Source: Oscillospiraceae bacterium (lineage in GTDB: Bacteria; Bacillota; Clostridia; Oscillospirales; Acutalibacteraceae). From it: a DNA stretch of 57,852 nt. A program made the translations under genes and the position numbers. The stretch spans positions 1 through 57,852 of the forward strand of contig SVPY01000014.1 of NCBI GenBank assembly GCA_015065615.1, read 5' to 3'. Below, piece by piece: positions 26,533-35,367 of the stretch; position 1 is the stretch's first letter; each line of letters starts with the position of its first letter. The notes beneath the pieces were generated by a model. The model was not told the origin of the DNA, searched no databases, and saw nothing but the letters and a program-made list of their open reading frames with translations.

Positions 26533-27367
26533 ATTTTCAGGTTATCTTATCTGCAGCGATTGCGACGGTACTTTGACCGATAACAAAAAAAGAGTAAGCA
26601 AAGAAAACGGCGAGGCAATTAAATATTTTCAGGAAAACGGCGGACTTTTCACAGTTGCTTCAGGCCGTTTCCCTCATTACGCCTTAAATTATAAAAACCG
26701 CTTTACTCCCAATACTTACGTAATTGCCTGCAACGGCTCTGTGTTATACGATTTAAAGGCGGATAAGGCTGTTTTCGTATCGAGTATGGGTGAGAGGGCA
26801 AAGCTCTTTTTAAGTGATTTAATGGCAGAGAGAAAGGAAATTTCGGAAATTTGCGCCACAGGTTCATCCCGCCCTGTTTTTCGCTTTGCAAGAAATAAGG
26901 AGGAAATTACCGACTTCTATACAAGGCAGCAGATATTTTTGCCTACTGTAAACACAAGAGAAGAGGTTGAATATATTTTCCGCAAATATAAAGAACCTGT
27001 AGCAAGATACATAATTATAAGTAAAGAAGAGGACGTAAAAGGTAATATTGATTACTGCGAAAAGCATTACGCTGAAAAATACGGCCTCAAATTTGCCCAA
27101 AGCTTCCCCTTAGGCTTCGAAGCTCAGAATATTGAAAGCGGCAAGGGTGAGATGATTGATAAAATAAGGGAGCTTATTCCCGAAATTCACACAGCGGTTG
27201 CCGTGGGCGATAATTTTAACGACCTCTCCCTTTTTGAGCACAGCGATATAAGCTATGCCGTTAATAACGCCCCCGATGCGGTAAAAGCACAGGCAGATAG
27301 GGTAACGGTAAGCAACGAAGAACACGCCATAGCCGCTGTAATAAGAGATTTAGAAAAGAATTTATGA
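26525..27367 (+). CDS. Cof-type HAD-IIB phosphatase
   Basis: A 280-residue cytoplasmic hydrolase. Motif I is SDCDGTLTD (Asp12, Asp14), motif II VASGR, a conserved Lys lies in the cap-to-core return, and motif IV is GDNFNDLSLFE. The insert between motifs is the large IIB cap. Such enzymes dephosphorylate sugar phosphates, nucleotides or flavin precursors; the substrate cannot be read from sequence. It overlaps ruvX and ends just before a terminator, which closes the uvrB-ruvX-HAD operon. Confidence 0.88.
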   Translation: MGKFSGYLICSDCDGTLTDNKKRVSKENGEAIKYFQENGGLFTVASGRFPHYALNYKNRFTPNTYVIACNGSVLYDLKADKAVFVSSMGERAKLFLSDLMAERKEISEICATGSSRPVFRFARNKEEITDFYTRQQIFLPTVNTREEVEYIFRKYKEPVARYIIISKEEDVKGNIDYCEKHYAEKYGLKFAQSFPLGFEAQNIESGKGEMIDKIRELIPEIHTAVAVGDNFNDLSLFEHSDISYAVNNAPDAVKAQADRVTVSNEEHAIAAVIRDLEKNL

Positions 27368-27398
27368 CCGTTATATTCGCGGTCATTTTCTTTTTTTA
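27364..27398 (+). terminator. Terminator after the HAD gene
   Basis: ATGACCG pairs with CGGTCAT around a 9-base loop, followed by a T-rich tract. Confidence 0.8.
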
Positions 27399-27401
27399 TT
27401 G

Positions 27402-27430
27402 TTGACAAATAGGTCTCTATGTGATAAACT
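27402..27430 (+). promoter_or_regulatory. Sigma-A promoter of the membrane protein gene
   Basis: TTGACA (27402-27407), N17, TAAACT (27425-27430), 48 bases before the start codon. Confidence 0.75.
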
Positions 27431-27477
27431 ATCGGTAGTGAGAAGTCTATAACTAATAAACCTGCAAGGAGGTTAAG

Positions 27478-28089
27478 ATGAAAACAAAGCTTCAGAATAT
27501 GGAATTTAATAAGCTTAAAAATCTTACAAGCTTTTATAAAAGCGCGGTTATTATTCTTATTGTCCTTATCTTGATTTTTTCTGCCACAACGTACGTGTTT
27601 TACGGCGGATTTACTGACTACAAATGCGCAATAAGAACCGATGAATTCGGAAACCGCCTTTGCCTTGTGCTTACCGACCAAGGAGACGGCATAACCGCAG
27701 GCGAAACACCCTTTGACGGTTACCACCTTTCATACAGATTCCCCAATGAACTCTTTACACACTTAGCGGTAGTGGTGATTGCTCTCTTCCTGTTCCCGCT
27801 TTTTGATTTTATAATGAAGAAAAGCCTTAACAAAAATTCCGACCGCGACACAATGGTGGAAAAATATACCTTCAATAGAATTCTTGCTATTGTACTTCTT
27901 ATAATAATTATTATATTATTTATCTTTTCCGTTTTCTATTCAATAAGCTACATAAAATACCAAAGCTTAGTGTTCGAACAGCCAGAAGGCTCGGGAATTT
28001 ACGTGCGGCCTTGGTATACGTATGAGGAAGATAACGGAAACTGGGTGTATGACGGAATCCGTTATACGATAGAACGAATTGAAAATTAA
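27478..28089 (+). CDS. Three-helix membrane protein of unknown function
   Basis: A 203-residue protein with three predicted membrane helices (about residues 23-43, 95-112 and 138-163). A short extracytoplasmic segment lies between the first two and a soluble C-terminal tail rich in aromatic residues follows (WYTYEEDNGNWVYDGIRY). I recognise no domain. It is transcribed alone from its own promoter and ends at a bidirectional terminator. A perfect AAGGAGG site precedes the start. Confidence 0.7.
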   Translation: MKTKLQNMEFNKLKNLTSFYKSAVIILIVLILIFSATTYVFYGGFTDYKCAIRTDEFGNRLCLVLTDQGDGITAGETPFDGYHLSYRFPNELFTHLAVVVIALFLFPLFDFIMKKSLNKNSDRDTMVEKYTFNRILAIVLLIIIIILFIFSVFYSISYIKYQSLVFEQPEGSGIYVRPWYTYEEDNGNWVYDGIRYTIERIEN

Positions 28090-28100
28090 AATATAAAAAA

Positions 28101-28146
28101 ATAAGAGCAGGAAAAAGGCTTTTACCTTTCAATCCTGCTCTTTTTT
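28101..28146. terminator. Bidirectional terminator
   Basis: AAGAGCAGGA (28103-28112) pairs with TCCTGCTCTT (28133-28142), with T runs on both strands, between convergent genes. Confidence 0.85.
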
Positions 28147-28149
28147 ATA

Positions 28150-28344
28150 TCAGTTCTGCTTTCTTACTATTGTGTATTCATCGCCCATTCTGAAATAGGG
28201 GCAAACGTAGCGGCTGTCTGAATTGATTCTTACTATTTCGTCCTCATCAAGGTTTATGGCGCATAAATAGCAGCCGTATTCCTCATCATAGTAATAATTC
28301 ATACATATATCGCAGCTGGGTTTAATTCTCTTTTTGTTTTCCAT
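28150..28344 (-). CDS. DUF6472-like small cysteine-rich protein
   Basis: A 64-residue protein with CDICMNYYYDEEYGCYLC, followed by VCPYFRMGDEYTIVRKQ. The five Cys residues are spaced as in a zinc-binding knuckle. I recognise the layout as the short DUF6472 family of Clostridia, for which no function is known. Its start overlaps the preceding gene's stop by one base, so it is the last gene of an operon with the 108-residue protein and the sortase. Confidence 0.7.
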   Translation of the reverse strand: MENKKRIKPSCDICMNYYYDEEYGCYLCAINLDEDEIVRINSDSRYVCPYFRMGDEYTIVRKQN

Positions 28345-28670
28345 TATTTTATGTACCTGTATTCTATTATTATTTCCTCGTCGGCAACGGCTGAGATATT
28401 ATCAAGGGCATCTTCCAATGAATCCTCGTCCTTGGAAAGAATCATAGTTACGTCCTTTGCCGTTTTGGGAATGAATAAATCGTAAATGGTTCCCTTTAAG
28501 GTTTCAATTGCCTCGCTGTAGCGGAGATTTAAAAATATTGAACCGTTTTTCTGGGCTTCTTCCTTGATTTTTATCTTGTGGGAAGCGCTTGCCTCTCTTA
28601 TGTCAATTAAGGCGATGGCTTCGGAAAGATGTATGAAATTTCGGTAAATGTTAATTAAATCGCTTCTCAT
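28344..28670 (-). CDS. Small protein of unknown function, possibly RemA/DUF370-like
   Basis: A 108-residue soluble protein between sortase B (4-base ATGA overlap) and the DUF6472-like gene (1-base overlap). The strand-helix run AIALIDIREASASHKIKIKE, then NGSIFLNLRYSE and YDLFIPKTAKDVTMIL, has a faint resemblance to RemA/DUF370 regulators, but the basic residues of that family are missing. I would not rely on this. Translational coupling suggests a link to surface-protein sorting. Confidence 0.5.
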   Translation of the reverse strand: MRSDLINIYRNFIHLSEAIALIDIREASASHKIKIKEEAQKNGSIFLNLRYSEAIETLKGTIYDLFIPKTAKDVTMILSKDEDSLEDALDNISAVADEEIIIEYRYIK

Positions 28671-29725
28671 TTATATAATTCTCCACAGTACCAAGGGGTA
28701 AGACCTGATTCAACAGCCTCTTTAAAGGTTTCGGGGTAATTTGGCTTCTTTCCTCCGTAGGTTTGATACCATACGTCGGGGTAGAGGGGATTTTCCGCTT
28801 TCTTAATATTATTTACGTCCACGTCGCTCTCTTCACCGGGGCGGACCTTTCTTGCAAGCACGCCTGTTCTGAAATCCTCGAATTCATAAGAGCAGGTGGA
28901 AAGGAGCACAAACTCATCCTCTTCATTTATATCCACGCCCGTATCAACCACTGAGCGGATCATACATTCGTAAATATACTGCATTTTTTCTTCGGTTGAA
29001 CTGAAATTTACATAGTTATAATGGAAAGGTGAGCCGTGGGAATAGCGGGTATTGGTTTTAAAAACCGATACTATTTTATAATCGCCAATGTTTTCGGTGG
29101 TATCGAATTTAATAACGGGAGTGTTTTTTAAATTTTCGGGCTCAGCCATATCAAGAAGGCAGTAGAACATTCTCTTATCGCTCATACTGTGGCCGTAAAG
29201 GAGCTTAATGTCGCTGTCAAGTGTGCAGGAAGCATCAAGATAAATACTGCCGTATTTTGAGTAATTTCCCTTAAAATCGCGCCTTAAGTAATAGTCGGGG
29301 TTATCACTACCCGATTGCATAACGGGGAAATTTACTGTGGTATTATCGATTTCTATCCAGCCTGTTAAATCCTCGTAGCTGTCTTTCAGAAGCTTTATTG
29401 CCTCGGGCTTTTTTTCTCGCTGCTTTAATATTGAGCCGGAGGAGGGAGTATTGTTTTCCTTTTTATTTTCGCTGTTTCCCGCGGTATTTTCATCGGCGGT
29501 GTTTTCGCTTTCTGCGGTATCAAGAGTTTCCATCACGCTCAAAAGCTCGTTATTAATCTCATTAATACCCGAATCCACCTGATTTGGCAGTAAGACGTTA
29601 TTATAAAGTATAACGCCCAAGGAGATTACGAAAACTGCAAGAAAAATGTAGCGTAAAGTAAGAATTATTACTGTTTTTTTGCTTCTCGGTTTTTTGTGTT
29701 TAACTTTTTTATTTAATTCAGACAT
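28667..29725 (-). CDS. Class B sortase
   Basis: A 352-residue membrane transpeptidase. One N-terminal helix (about 21-43), a variable linker, then the sortase barrel with His179 in LLYGHSMS, Cys278 in LLSTCSYE and Arg292 in GVLARKVR. The long helix-containing stretch between His and Cys places it in class B. It joins cleaved LPxTG-like motifs to the wall or to other proteins. The LPETG adhesin at 19212 is the only sorting-signal protein in the window. Class A or C enzymes more often handle such motifs, so the pairing is a hypothesis. It heads a three-gene operon with overlapping starts and stops. Confidence 0.88.
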   Translation of the reverse strand: MSELNKKVKHKKPRSKKTVIILTLRYIFLAVFVISLGVILYNNVLLPNQVDSGINEINNELLSVMETLDTAESENTADENTAGNSENKKENNTPSSGSILKQREKKPEAIKLLKDSYEDLTGWIEIDNTTVNFPVMQSGSDNPDYYLRRDFKGNYSKYGSIYLDASCTLDSDIKLLYGHSMSDKRMFYCLLDMAEPENLKNTPVIKFDTTENIGDYKIVSVFKTNTRYSHGSPFHYNYVNFSSTEEKMQYIYECMIRSVVDTGVDINEEDEFVLLSTCSYEFEDFRTGVLARKVRPGEESDVDVNNIKKAENPLYPDVWYQTYGGKKPNYPETFKEAVESGLTPWYCGELYK

Positions 29726-29737
29726 ATAATATTTATC

Positions 29738-30991
29738 CTATATTTCGATTACGGGCAGACCCGTTAAATATCTTCTTACCATATCCAGAGCGTCGCTGGC
29801 GGATACGTGGCGGTGCCACTCACGGCTTTTAAGCCTTGAGAAGGGCTTTCTTGCCTTAACGTAAGTGTTTTTACCGTCGGAAATTGCAATATAAACAAGA
29901 CCCACGGGCTTTTCCTTTGTGCCGCCGCCGGGACCTGCAATACCAGTAATACCCACGCCTATATCTGCGCCCGAAAGCTTCACTATGCCTTCTGCCATAG
30001 CCTTTGCGGTCTCGTAGCTTACGGCGCCGTGCTTTTCGAGAGTTTCGTGGGGTACGCCCAAAAGCATCTCTTTAGTCTTGTTTGCATAGGTTACACAGCC
30101 GGTTTCAAAAACTGCGCTGGAGCCTGAAATATCGGTAATTCTCTTTGCCAAAAGACCGCCCGTGCAGGATTCTGCGGTGGCAATGGTCTTTTTCTGCTCA
30201 TTTAAAAGCTTAACCACCAAATTTTCAAGACTCACTGCATCCACACCGTAAACGAAATTGCCTACGCGGCGTTTAATTTCGTCTATAATGGGCAGGCACA
30301 TCCTATCGGCTTCCGTTTCGCTTTCAGCCTTGGCGGTAACACGCACGAACATCTCACCCTCTTTTGCGTAAGGAGCAACGGTGGGATTACTGCCGTTTAA
30401 AAGGTCGCTTATCATATTGGCTACGGGACCTTCGCCTTTACCGAAAACGTGAACGTTATGGGAGACAATTACTTCCCTTGTATCCTTTAAAAGATAGGGC
30501 ACGGCGTAATTTTTAAGCATAGGCTCAAGCTCTGAGGGGGGACCGGGGAACATCATTATAAGCTTTCCCTTATCCGTCTTAAAAGCACAGCCGGGAGCAG
30601 TACCGTTATCGTTTAAAAGTACGTAACAGTTTTCGGGGAGCCACGCTTGCTTTTCCTGGTCGGGAGTCAGATTTAAATTGGGGAACTGTTTTTTAAGCCT
30701 TAAAAAGCTCTCTTCGTGAAGGCAAAGCTTTCTGCCTGCGGCTTTGGATACGGTCTCTTTGGTAAGGTCATCGGCAGTAGGCCCGAGACCTCCCGTAGTT
30801 ATTAAAATATCGCTTCTTTGTAAAGCGGTCTCCACACATTCTTTAAGCCTTTCGGGGTTATCGCCTACTGTGCAGGCGTGAAGCAGGTCTATGCCTATTC
30901 TTGATAACTCTTCAGCGATAATGGTGGTGTCGGTATTCACCGTTTTGCCTAAAAGAAGCTCGGTACCGACGGAAATTATTTCAGCTTTCAT
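29738..30991 (-). CDS. cinA: CinA, competence/damage-inducible protein
   Basis: A 417-residue two-domain protein. The N-terminal MoaB-like domain begins AEIISVGTELLLGKTVNTDT and contains ITTGGLGPTADD. The C-terminal CinA domain carries TAESCTGGLLAKRITDISG and GVTYAN-like segments with the Ser and Lys expected of nicotinamide-nucleotide amidase. Family members recycle NMN or hydrolyse ADP-ribose. It lies 1 base after thiI in the same orientation. The nearby NadE gene gives a possible NAD-metabolism theme. Confidence 0.93.
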   Translation of the reverse strand: MKAEIISVGTELLLGKTVNTDTTIIAEELSRIGIDLLHACTVGDNPERLKECVETALQRSDILITTGGLGPTADDLTKETVSKAAGRKLCLHEESFLRLKKQFPNLNLTPDQEKQAWLPENCYVLLNDNGTAPGCAFKTDKGKLIMMFPGPPSELEPMLKNYAVPYLLKDTREVIVSHNVHVFGKGEGPVANMISDLLNGSNPTVAPYAKEGEMFVRVTAKAESETEADRMCLPIIDEIKRRVGNFVYGVDAVSLENLVVKLLNEQKKTIATAESCTGGLLAKRITDISGSSAVFETGCVTYANKTKEMLLGVPHETLEKHGAVSYETAKAMAEGIVKLSGADIGVGITGIAGPGGGTKEKPVGLVYIAISDGKNTYVKARKPFSRLKSREWHRHVSASDALDMVRRYLTGLPVIEI

Positions 30992-30992
30992 A

Positions 30993-32162
30993 TTATTCGA
31001 TCCAGATATAATTTAAATTTTCAAGACACTCGTTAATTAAACCTTCAACGTCCAGCTTTCTTTCGGCGGCTTCAAGGACGTGTACGGTAGGCTTTGTTCT
31101 GGGGTGTCTTGGTGTAAATACGGTACAGCAATCTTCAAAAGGCTCAATGGAAATATCGAAGGTGCCTATCTTTCTTGCAAGCTTAACTATTTCTGCCTTG
31201 TCTGTACCTATTAAAGGTCTGAACACGGGCATGGTGACAACGGCATCGGTGCAGGCAATAGCGTGTAAAGTCTGGCTTGCAACCTGACCTAAGCTTTCAC
31301 CCGTAATCAAAGCCTTACATTCTTCCATTTCAGCTACTCTTTGTGCCACCTTCATCATAAAGCGGCGCATAAGCACCGTGGCAAGCTCTTCGGGGCAGTT
31401 ATCGCGAATCTGTTCCTGAATTTTGGTAAATTCAACGGTATACATTTTCATTCTGCCTGCGTAGTCGTGTACCTTATCGAGAAGTCTTACGACCTTATCG
31501 TGGGCGCGCTCGCTTGTGTAAGGGGGGCTTGCAAAGTGAATTGCAGTAAGCTGAACGCCGCGTCGGGCAAGCATATATGCGGCTACGGGGCTATCGATAC
31601 CGCCGCTTATAAGTATTGCAGCTTTACCGCCTGTACCAACGGGAATACCGCCTGCGCCCTCTTTGGGATTGGGGTGGATGTAAGCACCCTTTTCTCTTAC
31701 TTCAACCCTAACGGTAACGTCGGGGTTATGAACGTCCACCTTTAAATGGTGGAATTTACTCAGAAGATAACCGCCCACTTCCCTTGAAATTTCGGGGGAG
31801 GAGTAGGCAAATTTTTTATCGGAACGCTTGCTCTCCACCTTAAAGGTCTTGGCAGTTAAAAGCTCGTTTTCAAGGTATTCGGCAGCAGCTTCCTGAATTT
31901 TACCAAGTTCCTTTTCGGCAATGCAGGCTCTTGTATAAGCAACGATACCGAAAATCTTACCCACCTTTTCTTCTATCTCATCAATATCACAGAAATCATC
32001 CATAGGTGTGATGTAGATAGTGGACTGTGCGGCTTCTACCTTGAATTCACCGAGGCTCTGAAGCCTGCGGCGGATATTTTTTATAAGAATTGTTTCAAAG
32101 GCGTTTTTGTTCTGACCTTTCAGAACCATCTCGCCGAGTTTAACTAAAATTACTTCTTTCAT
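30993..32162 (-). CDS. thiI: ThiI, tRNA 4-thiouridine synthetase
   Basis: A 389-residue protein with an N-terminal ferredoxin-like/THUMP region (about 1-165) and a PP-loop ATPase domain with ISGGIDSPVAAYMLARRG near residue 190, then GESLGQVASQT and EDCCTVFTPRHP. It lacks the C-terminal rhodanese domain, as in most Gram-positive members. It takes sulfur from the cysteine desulfurase encoded 43 bases upstream and modifies tRNA uridine 8. The pair is a common arrangement in Firmicutes. Confidence 0.95.
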   Translation of the reverse strand: MKEVILVKLGEMVLKGQNKNAFETILIKNIRRRLQSLGEFKVEAAQSTIYITPMDDFCDIDEIEEKVGKIFGIVAYTRACIAEKELGKIQEAAAEYLENELLTAKTFKVESKRSDKKFAYSSPEISREVGGYLLSKFHHLKVDVHNPDVTVRVEVREKGAYIHPNPKEGAGGIPVGTGGKAAILISGGIDSPVAAYMLARRGVQLTAIHFASPPYTSERAHDKVVRLLDKVHDYAGRMKMYTVEFTKIQEQIRDNCPEELATVLMRRFMMKVAQRVAEMEECKALITGESLGQVASQTLHAIACTDAVVTMPVFRPLIGTDKAEIVKLARKIGTFDISIEPFEDCCTVFTPRHPRTKPTVHVLEAAERKLDVEGLINECLENLNYIWIE

Positions 32163-32205
32163 ATTTTTAAATTTCGCATCGCATCAGATGCAGATTAACT
32201 CCTGA

Positions 32206-33339
32206 TTATTTGATATGCGCCAAAGAACTAAGACCGTTTCTTATTTCTTCTGCTAAGAGTAAAACTTCCTCTTTTGTGGTGTTTCTTGAAAAACTTGCTC
32301 TGAGGGAGGTTTCGATATGCTTGTTTGAAAGCCCCATGCCGGAAAGCACGTGGCTGGGCTTTGCCTTTGAACAGGCAGAGCCTGTGGAGACGTAAATATT
32401 TTTGCTTTCAAGATAATGAAGCATAGTTTCACCGCGAACCTGCATGGTGGAAAAATTAAGAATATAGGGAAGGTTATTTTCGGGAGAATTTATTGTAACT
32501 CCCGGGATTTCCCTTAATTTTTCCCTTAAAAGCATATTTATCTCATAGAGCCTTTTATATTCCTTCATAGTTTCGGGAAGCTCCTTAACAGCCTCGCTGA
32601 AAGCGGCTATCAAAGGCACGGGCTCCGTACCGGGTCTTATACCTTTTTCCTGACCGCCGCCAAAGTGATGGGGTAAAATATGAGCCTTAGTATTTATATA
32701 CAAAGCGCCTATTCCCTTGGGTGCGTGAAGCTTGTGACCGCTGATGCTCATTAAATCGCAGGAGAGCTTCTTTGCGTTTAAATTGATTTTACCGAAGCCC
32801 TGAACGTTATCTATATGGAAAAGGGCAGGGGAGTTTGCCTTTTTTATGGCGGGAGCTACGATATCAAGGGGCATTATCGCGCCCGTCTCGTTATTTACGC
32901 TCATCATGCTGACTAAAACAGTTCTGCCGTCAATGGCGCTTAAAACCTGAGCCTTACTTATATTACCGCTTGAATCGGGCTTTAAATACACAACCTCAAA
33001 GCCCTCTTTTTCTAATTCCTTCATACATTCAAGCACAGAAGGATGCTCGATTGCCGTGGTGACTATTTTGTTTCCGAGCCTCTTTTTGGCTTTTACGGCG
33101 CCGAAAATAGCCGTGTTGTTGCTTTCGGTACCGCCGCTTGTAAAGTAAATTTCATTTGCTTCGCTTTTAATAACGCTTGCTACAGCGCGGCGGGCTTCGG
33201 TTATAATTTTCTCTGCGCTGAAACCTAAGGAGTGAAGCGAGGAGGGGTTGCCGTAATTAAAAAGCATTACGTCGTAAGCCTTTTTTGCGGCGGCTTCACA
33301 CACCTTGGTAGTGGCACTGTTATCAAGATATATTTCCAT
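32206..33339 (-). CDS. Cysteine desulfurase (NifS/IscS family)
   Basis: A 377-residue PLP enzyme that removes sulfur from cysteine as a persulfide. Visible are IYLDNSATTKV at the start, FTSGGTESNNTAIFGA, the PLP Lys in SGHKLHAPKGIGAL, and the active Cys in STGSACSKAKPSH. The short Cys loop fits the NifS-like class that supplies ThiI. It is encoded between nadE and thiI in the same direction. Confidence 0.93.
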   Translation of the reverse strand: MEIYLDNSATTKVCEAAAKKAYDVMLFNYGNPSSLHSLGFSAEKIITEARRAVASVIKSEANEIYFTSGGTESNNTAIFGAVKAKKRLGNKIVTTAIEHPSVLECMKELEKEGFEVVYLKPDSSGNISKAQVLSAIDGRTVLVSMMSVNNETGAIMPLDIVAPAIKKANSPALFHIDNVQGFGKINLNAKKLSCDLMSISGHKLHAPKGIGALYINTKAHILPHHFGGGQEKGIRPGTEPVPLIAAFSEAVKELPETMKEYKRLYEINMLLREKLREIPGVTINSPENNLPYILNFSTMQVRGETMLHYLESKNIYVSTGSACSKAKPSHVLSGMGLSNKHIETSLRASFSRNTTKEEVLLLAEEIRNGLSSLAHIK

Positions 33340-33346
33340 AATTACC

Positions 33347-35260
33347 TTATTCTATTTCATCAATTTCCTGCATCCAAATATTGTAGGAGGCGTCGCTGGG
33401 CATTTTGAAGTCCCCTCTGGGTGAGAAGCCTACAGAACCTACTTTGGGGCCGTCGGGCAGGCAGGAGCGCTTAAACTGCTGTGTGAAGAAACGGCGGAAG
33501 AATGTTTTAAGCCACTTCTTTATGGTTTCACCTTCGTAAGTGCCCTCAAAAGCCTTTAATGCCATATTGTATATCTTCTTGGGGGAGAAGCCGTAACGTA
33601 CTAAATAGAACATAAAGAAATCATGAAGCTCATAGGGGCCTACAAGATCCTCCGTTTTCTGTGATATCTCGCCGTCCTTGGGAGGTAAAAGCTCGGGGCT
33701 TACGGGAGTATCGAGAATATCAAGAAGAACTGCCTTTATTTCATCCTGAGTGTTTGCGCAGTATCTTACTAAGTGTCTTACCAATGTTTTGGGAATTGAA
33801 GCGTTTACGCTGTACATACTCATGTGGTCGCCGTTATAGGTTGCCCAGCCTAAAGCCAGCTCAGAAAGGTCGCCCGTACCTATAACGATGCCGCCTACCA
33901 TATTGGCAATATCCATAATAACCTGAGTTCTCTCTCTTGCCTGAGAATTTTCGAAGGTTACGTCCAGCTTTTCGGGGTCCTGACCTATATCCTTAAAGTG
34001 CTGTGATACGCTATCCTTAATAGATATCTCTTTAAAGGATACACCTAAAGCCTCGGCAAGGGTCTGGGCGTTGCTCTTTGTTCTCTGGGTTGTACCGAAG
34101 CAGGGCATGGAATAAGTAAGAATTCCCTTTCTGTCAAGCTTTAAGGTATCGAAAGCTTTTACGGTAACCAGCAAAGCGAGGGTGGAATCAAGACCGCCTG
34201 ATAAAGCGATAACCGCAGTTTTTGCGTTTATATGCTTAAGTCTCTTAACAAGACCGTAAGACTGTAAAGTTAAAATCTCGCTGCATCTTTCGTTTAATTC
34301 AGCTTCATTTTCGGGTATGAAGGGCATTTGAGGAATATGGCGAATAAGCTCGAAGCCATCAAAAGATTCTTCCTCATAATCAAAGAGAACGTTATTTAAA
34401 TTATCACCAACATCCTGAACGTAGGTGTTCATTCTTCTTCTTTCGTGAGAGATTCTTTCAAGGTCAATATCACTGTAGGTGATGCCGTTTGTGAAAAGCT
34501 GACCTTCTGCTAAAATATTGCCGTTTTCGGCGATAATTCTGTGGCCTGCGAAAACCAAATCGGTAGTGGATTCGCCGAAGCCTGCATCACAGAATACGTA
34601 GCCGCATATAATTCTCTCGCTGTAGGATTTAATGAGGCTGCGTCTGAAAGAAGCCTTGCCCACAGTTTCGGAAGTGCAGGAGCTGTTAAGAATAACCGAA
34701 GCACCCATCTTGCTTAAATTTACCGAGGGAGGGCAGGGCGCGAAAACGTCGCTGCCTATTTCAAAGCCTAAAGTAAAGTCGCTCTGTGAAGCGCAGGAGA
34801 GCAGAATATTTTCGCCCATAGGTACTTCGAAACCGCAGAAAGAAATTATCTCGGTACCTTCGAAAGGAGAGAAATAACGAAGGTCAGAGTGCTCGCCGAA
34901 GTTTTCAATATTCTTTTTTACGGGCAAAGCTAAAAGCTCGCCGTTTTTAAATACTGCAACCGCATCGTAAAGCTTGCCCATATAAGGTACGGGCATACCA
35001 ACCGCGCAAAGAATATCGCAGAATTCCGTCTCTTCCATAATTTTAAGTAGAGCGCTTTGTGCGCCTGAAAGAAGCGTACGGTTAAAGAACAAATCACCGC
35101 AGGTGTAGCCTGTCAGAGAAAGTTCGGGAAATACTATGGCGGCAGCCTGATTGAAGGAAGCTTCTTTAATAAGCTTAATAATAAGGTCCGCGTTATGCTT
35201 AGGGTCAGCAACTTTGATTTCGGGAGTAGCCGCAGCTATGCGTACGAATGAATCCTTCAT
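33347..35260 (-). CDS. nadE: NAD+ synthase (glutamine-dependent type) with a cysteine-less glutaminase domain
   Basis: A 637-residue protein in two parts: an N-terminal nitrilase-type glutaminase (1 to about 280) and a C-terminal NAD synthase with ALSGGLDSTLALLVTVKAF and IGTGDLSELALGW. The glutaminase triad should be Glu-Lys-Cys. Glu46 (FPELSLTGY) and Lys115 (VKKNIENFGE) are present, but the usual FEICEDLW segment reads FEIGSDVF, with Gly169 where the nucleophilic Cys should be. Glutamine hydrolysis at the standard site is therefore not possible, and the enzyme may depend on free ammonia. No clear ribosome binding site precedes ATG 35260; a strong hairpin sits 11-54 bases upstream instead. 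Confidence 0.9.
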   Translation of the reverse strand: MKDSFVRIAAATPEIKVADPKHNADLIIKLIKEASFNQAAAIVFPELSLTGYTCGDLFFNRTLLSGAQSALLKIMEETEFCDILCAVGMPVPYMGKLYDAVAVFKNGELLALPVKKNIENFGEHSDLRYFSPFEGTEIISFCGFEVPMGENILLSCASQSDFTLGFEIGSDVFAPCPPSVNLSKMGASVILNSSCTSETVGKASFRRSLIKSYSERIICGYVFCDAGFGESTTDLVFAGHRIIAENGNILAEGQLFTNGITYSDIDLERISHERRRMNTYVQDVGDNLNNVLFDYEEESFDGFELIRHIPQMPFIPENEAELNERCSEILTLQSYGLVKRLKHINAKTAVIALSGGLDSTLALLVTVKAFDTLKLDRKGILTYSMPCFGTTQRTKSNAQTLAEALGVSFKEISIKDSVSQHFKDIGQDPEKLDVTFENSQARERTQVIMDIANMVGGIVIGTGDLSELALGWATYNGDHMSMYSVNASIPKTLVRHLVRYCANTQDEIKAVLLDILDTPVSPELLPPKDGEISQKTEDLVGPYELHDFFMFYLVRYGFSPKKIYNMALKAFEGTYEGETIKKWLKTFFRRFFTQQFKRSCLPDGPKVGSVGFSPRGDFKMPSDASYNIWMQEIDEIE

Positions 35261-35270
35261 AATTTACGAT

Positions 35271-35314
35271 AGGCTGTTCAGTAAAATCGGCATTTACGCC
35301 GAATTGAACAGCCT
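35271..35314. promoter_or_regulatory. Long hairpin directly upstream of nadE
   Basis: AGGCTGTTCA (35271-35280) pairs with TGAACAGCCT (35305-35314), with an inner ATCGGC/GCCGAAT stem. On the minus strand no T run follows, so it is a poor terminator for the VanW transcript. It is T-rich downstream only on the plus strand. It may control nadE translation. Confidence 0.45.
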
Positions 35315-35367
35315 TTTCCTTTCTTGAATTTTATATATAAAATAAAACTTATCAGAAAAATATTAAA

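Noticed and set aside
35271-35314. Known NAD-sensing riboswitch before nadE
   Set aside because: The short two-stem hairpin does not show the conserved loops I associate with described NAD riboswitches.
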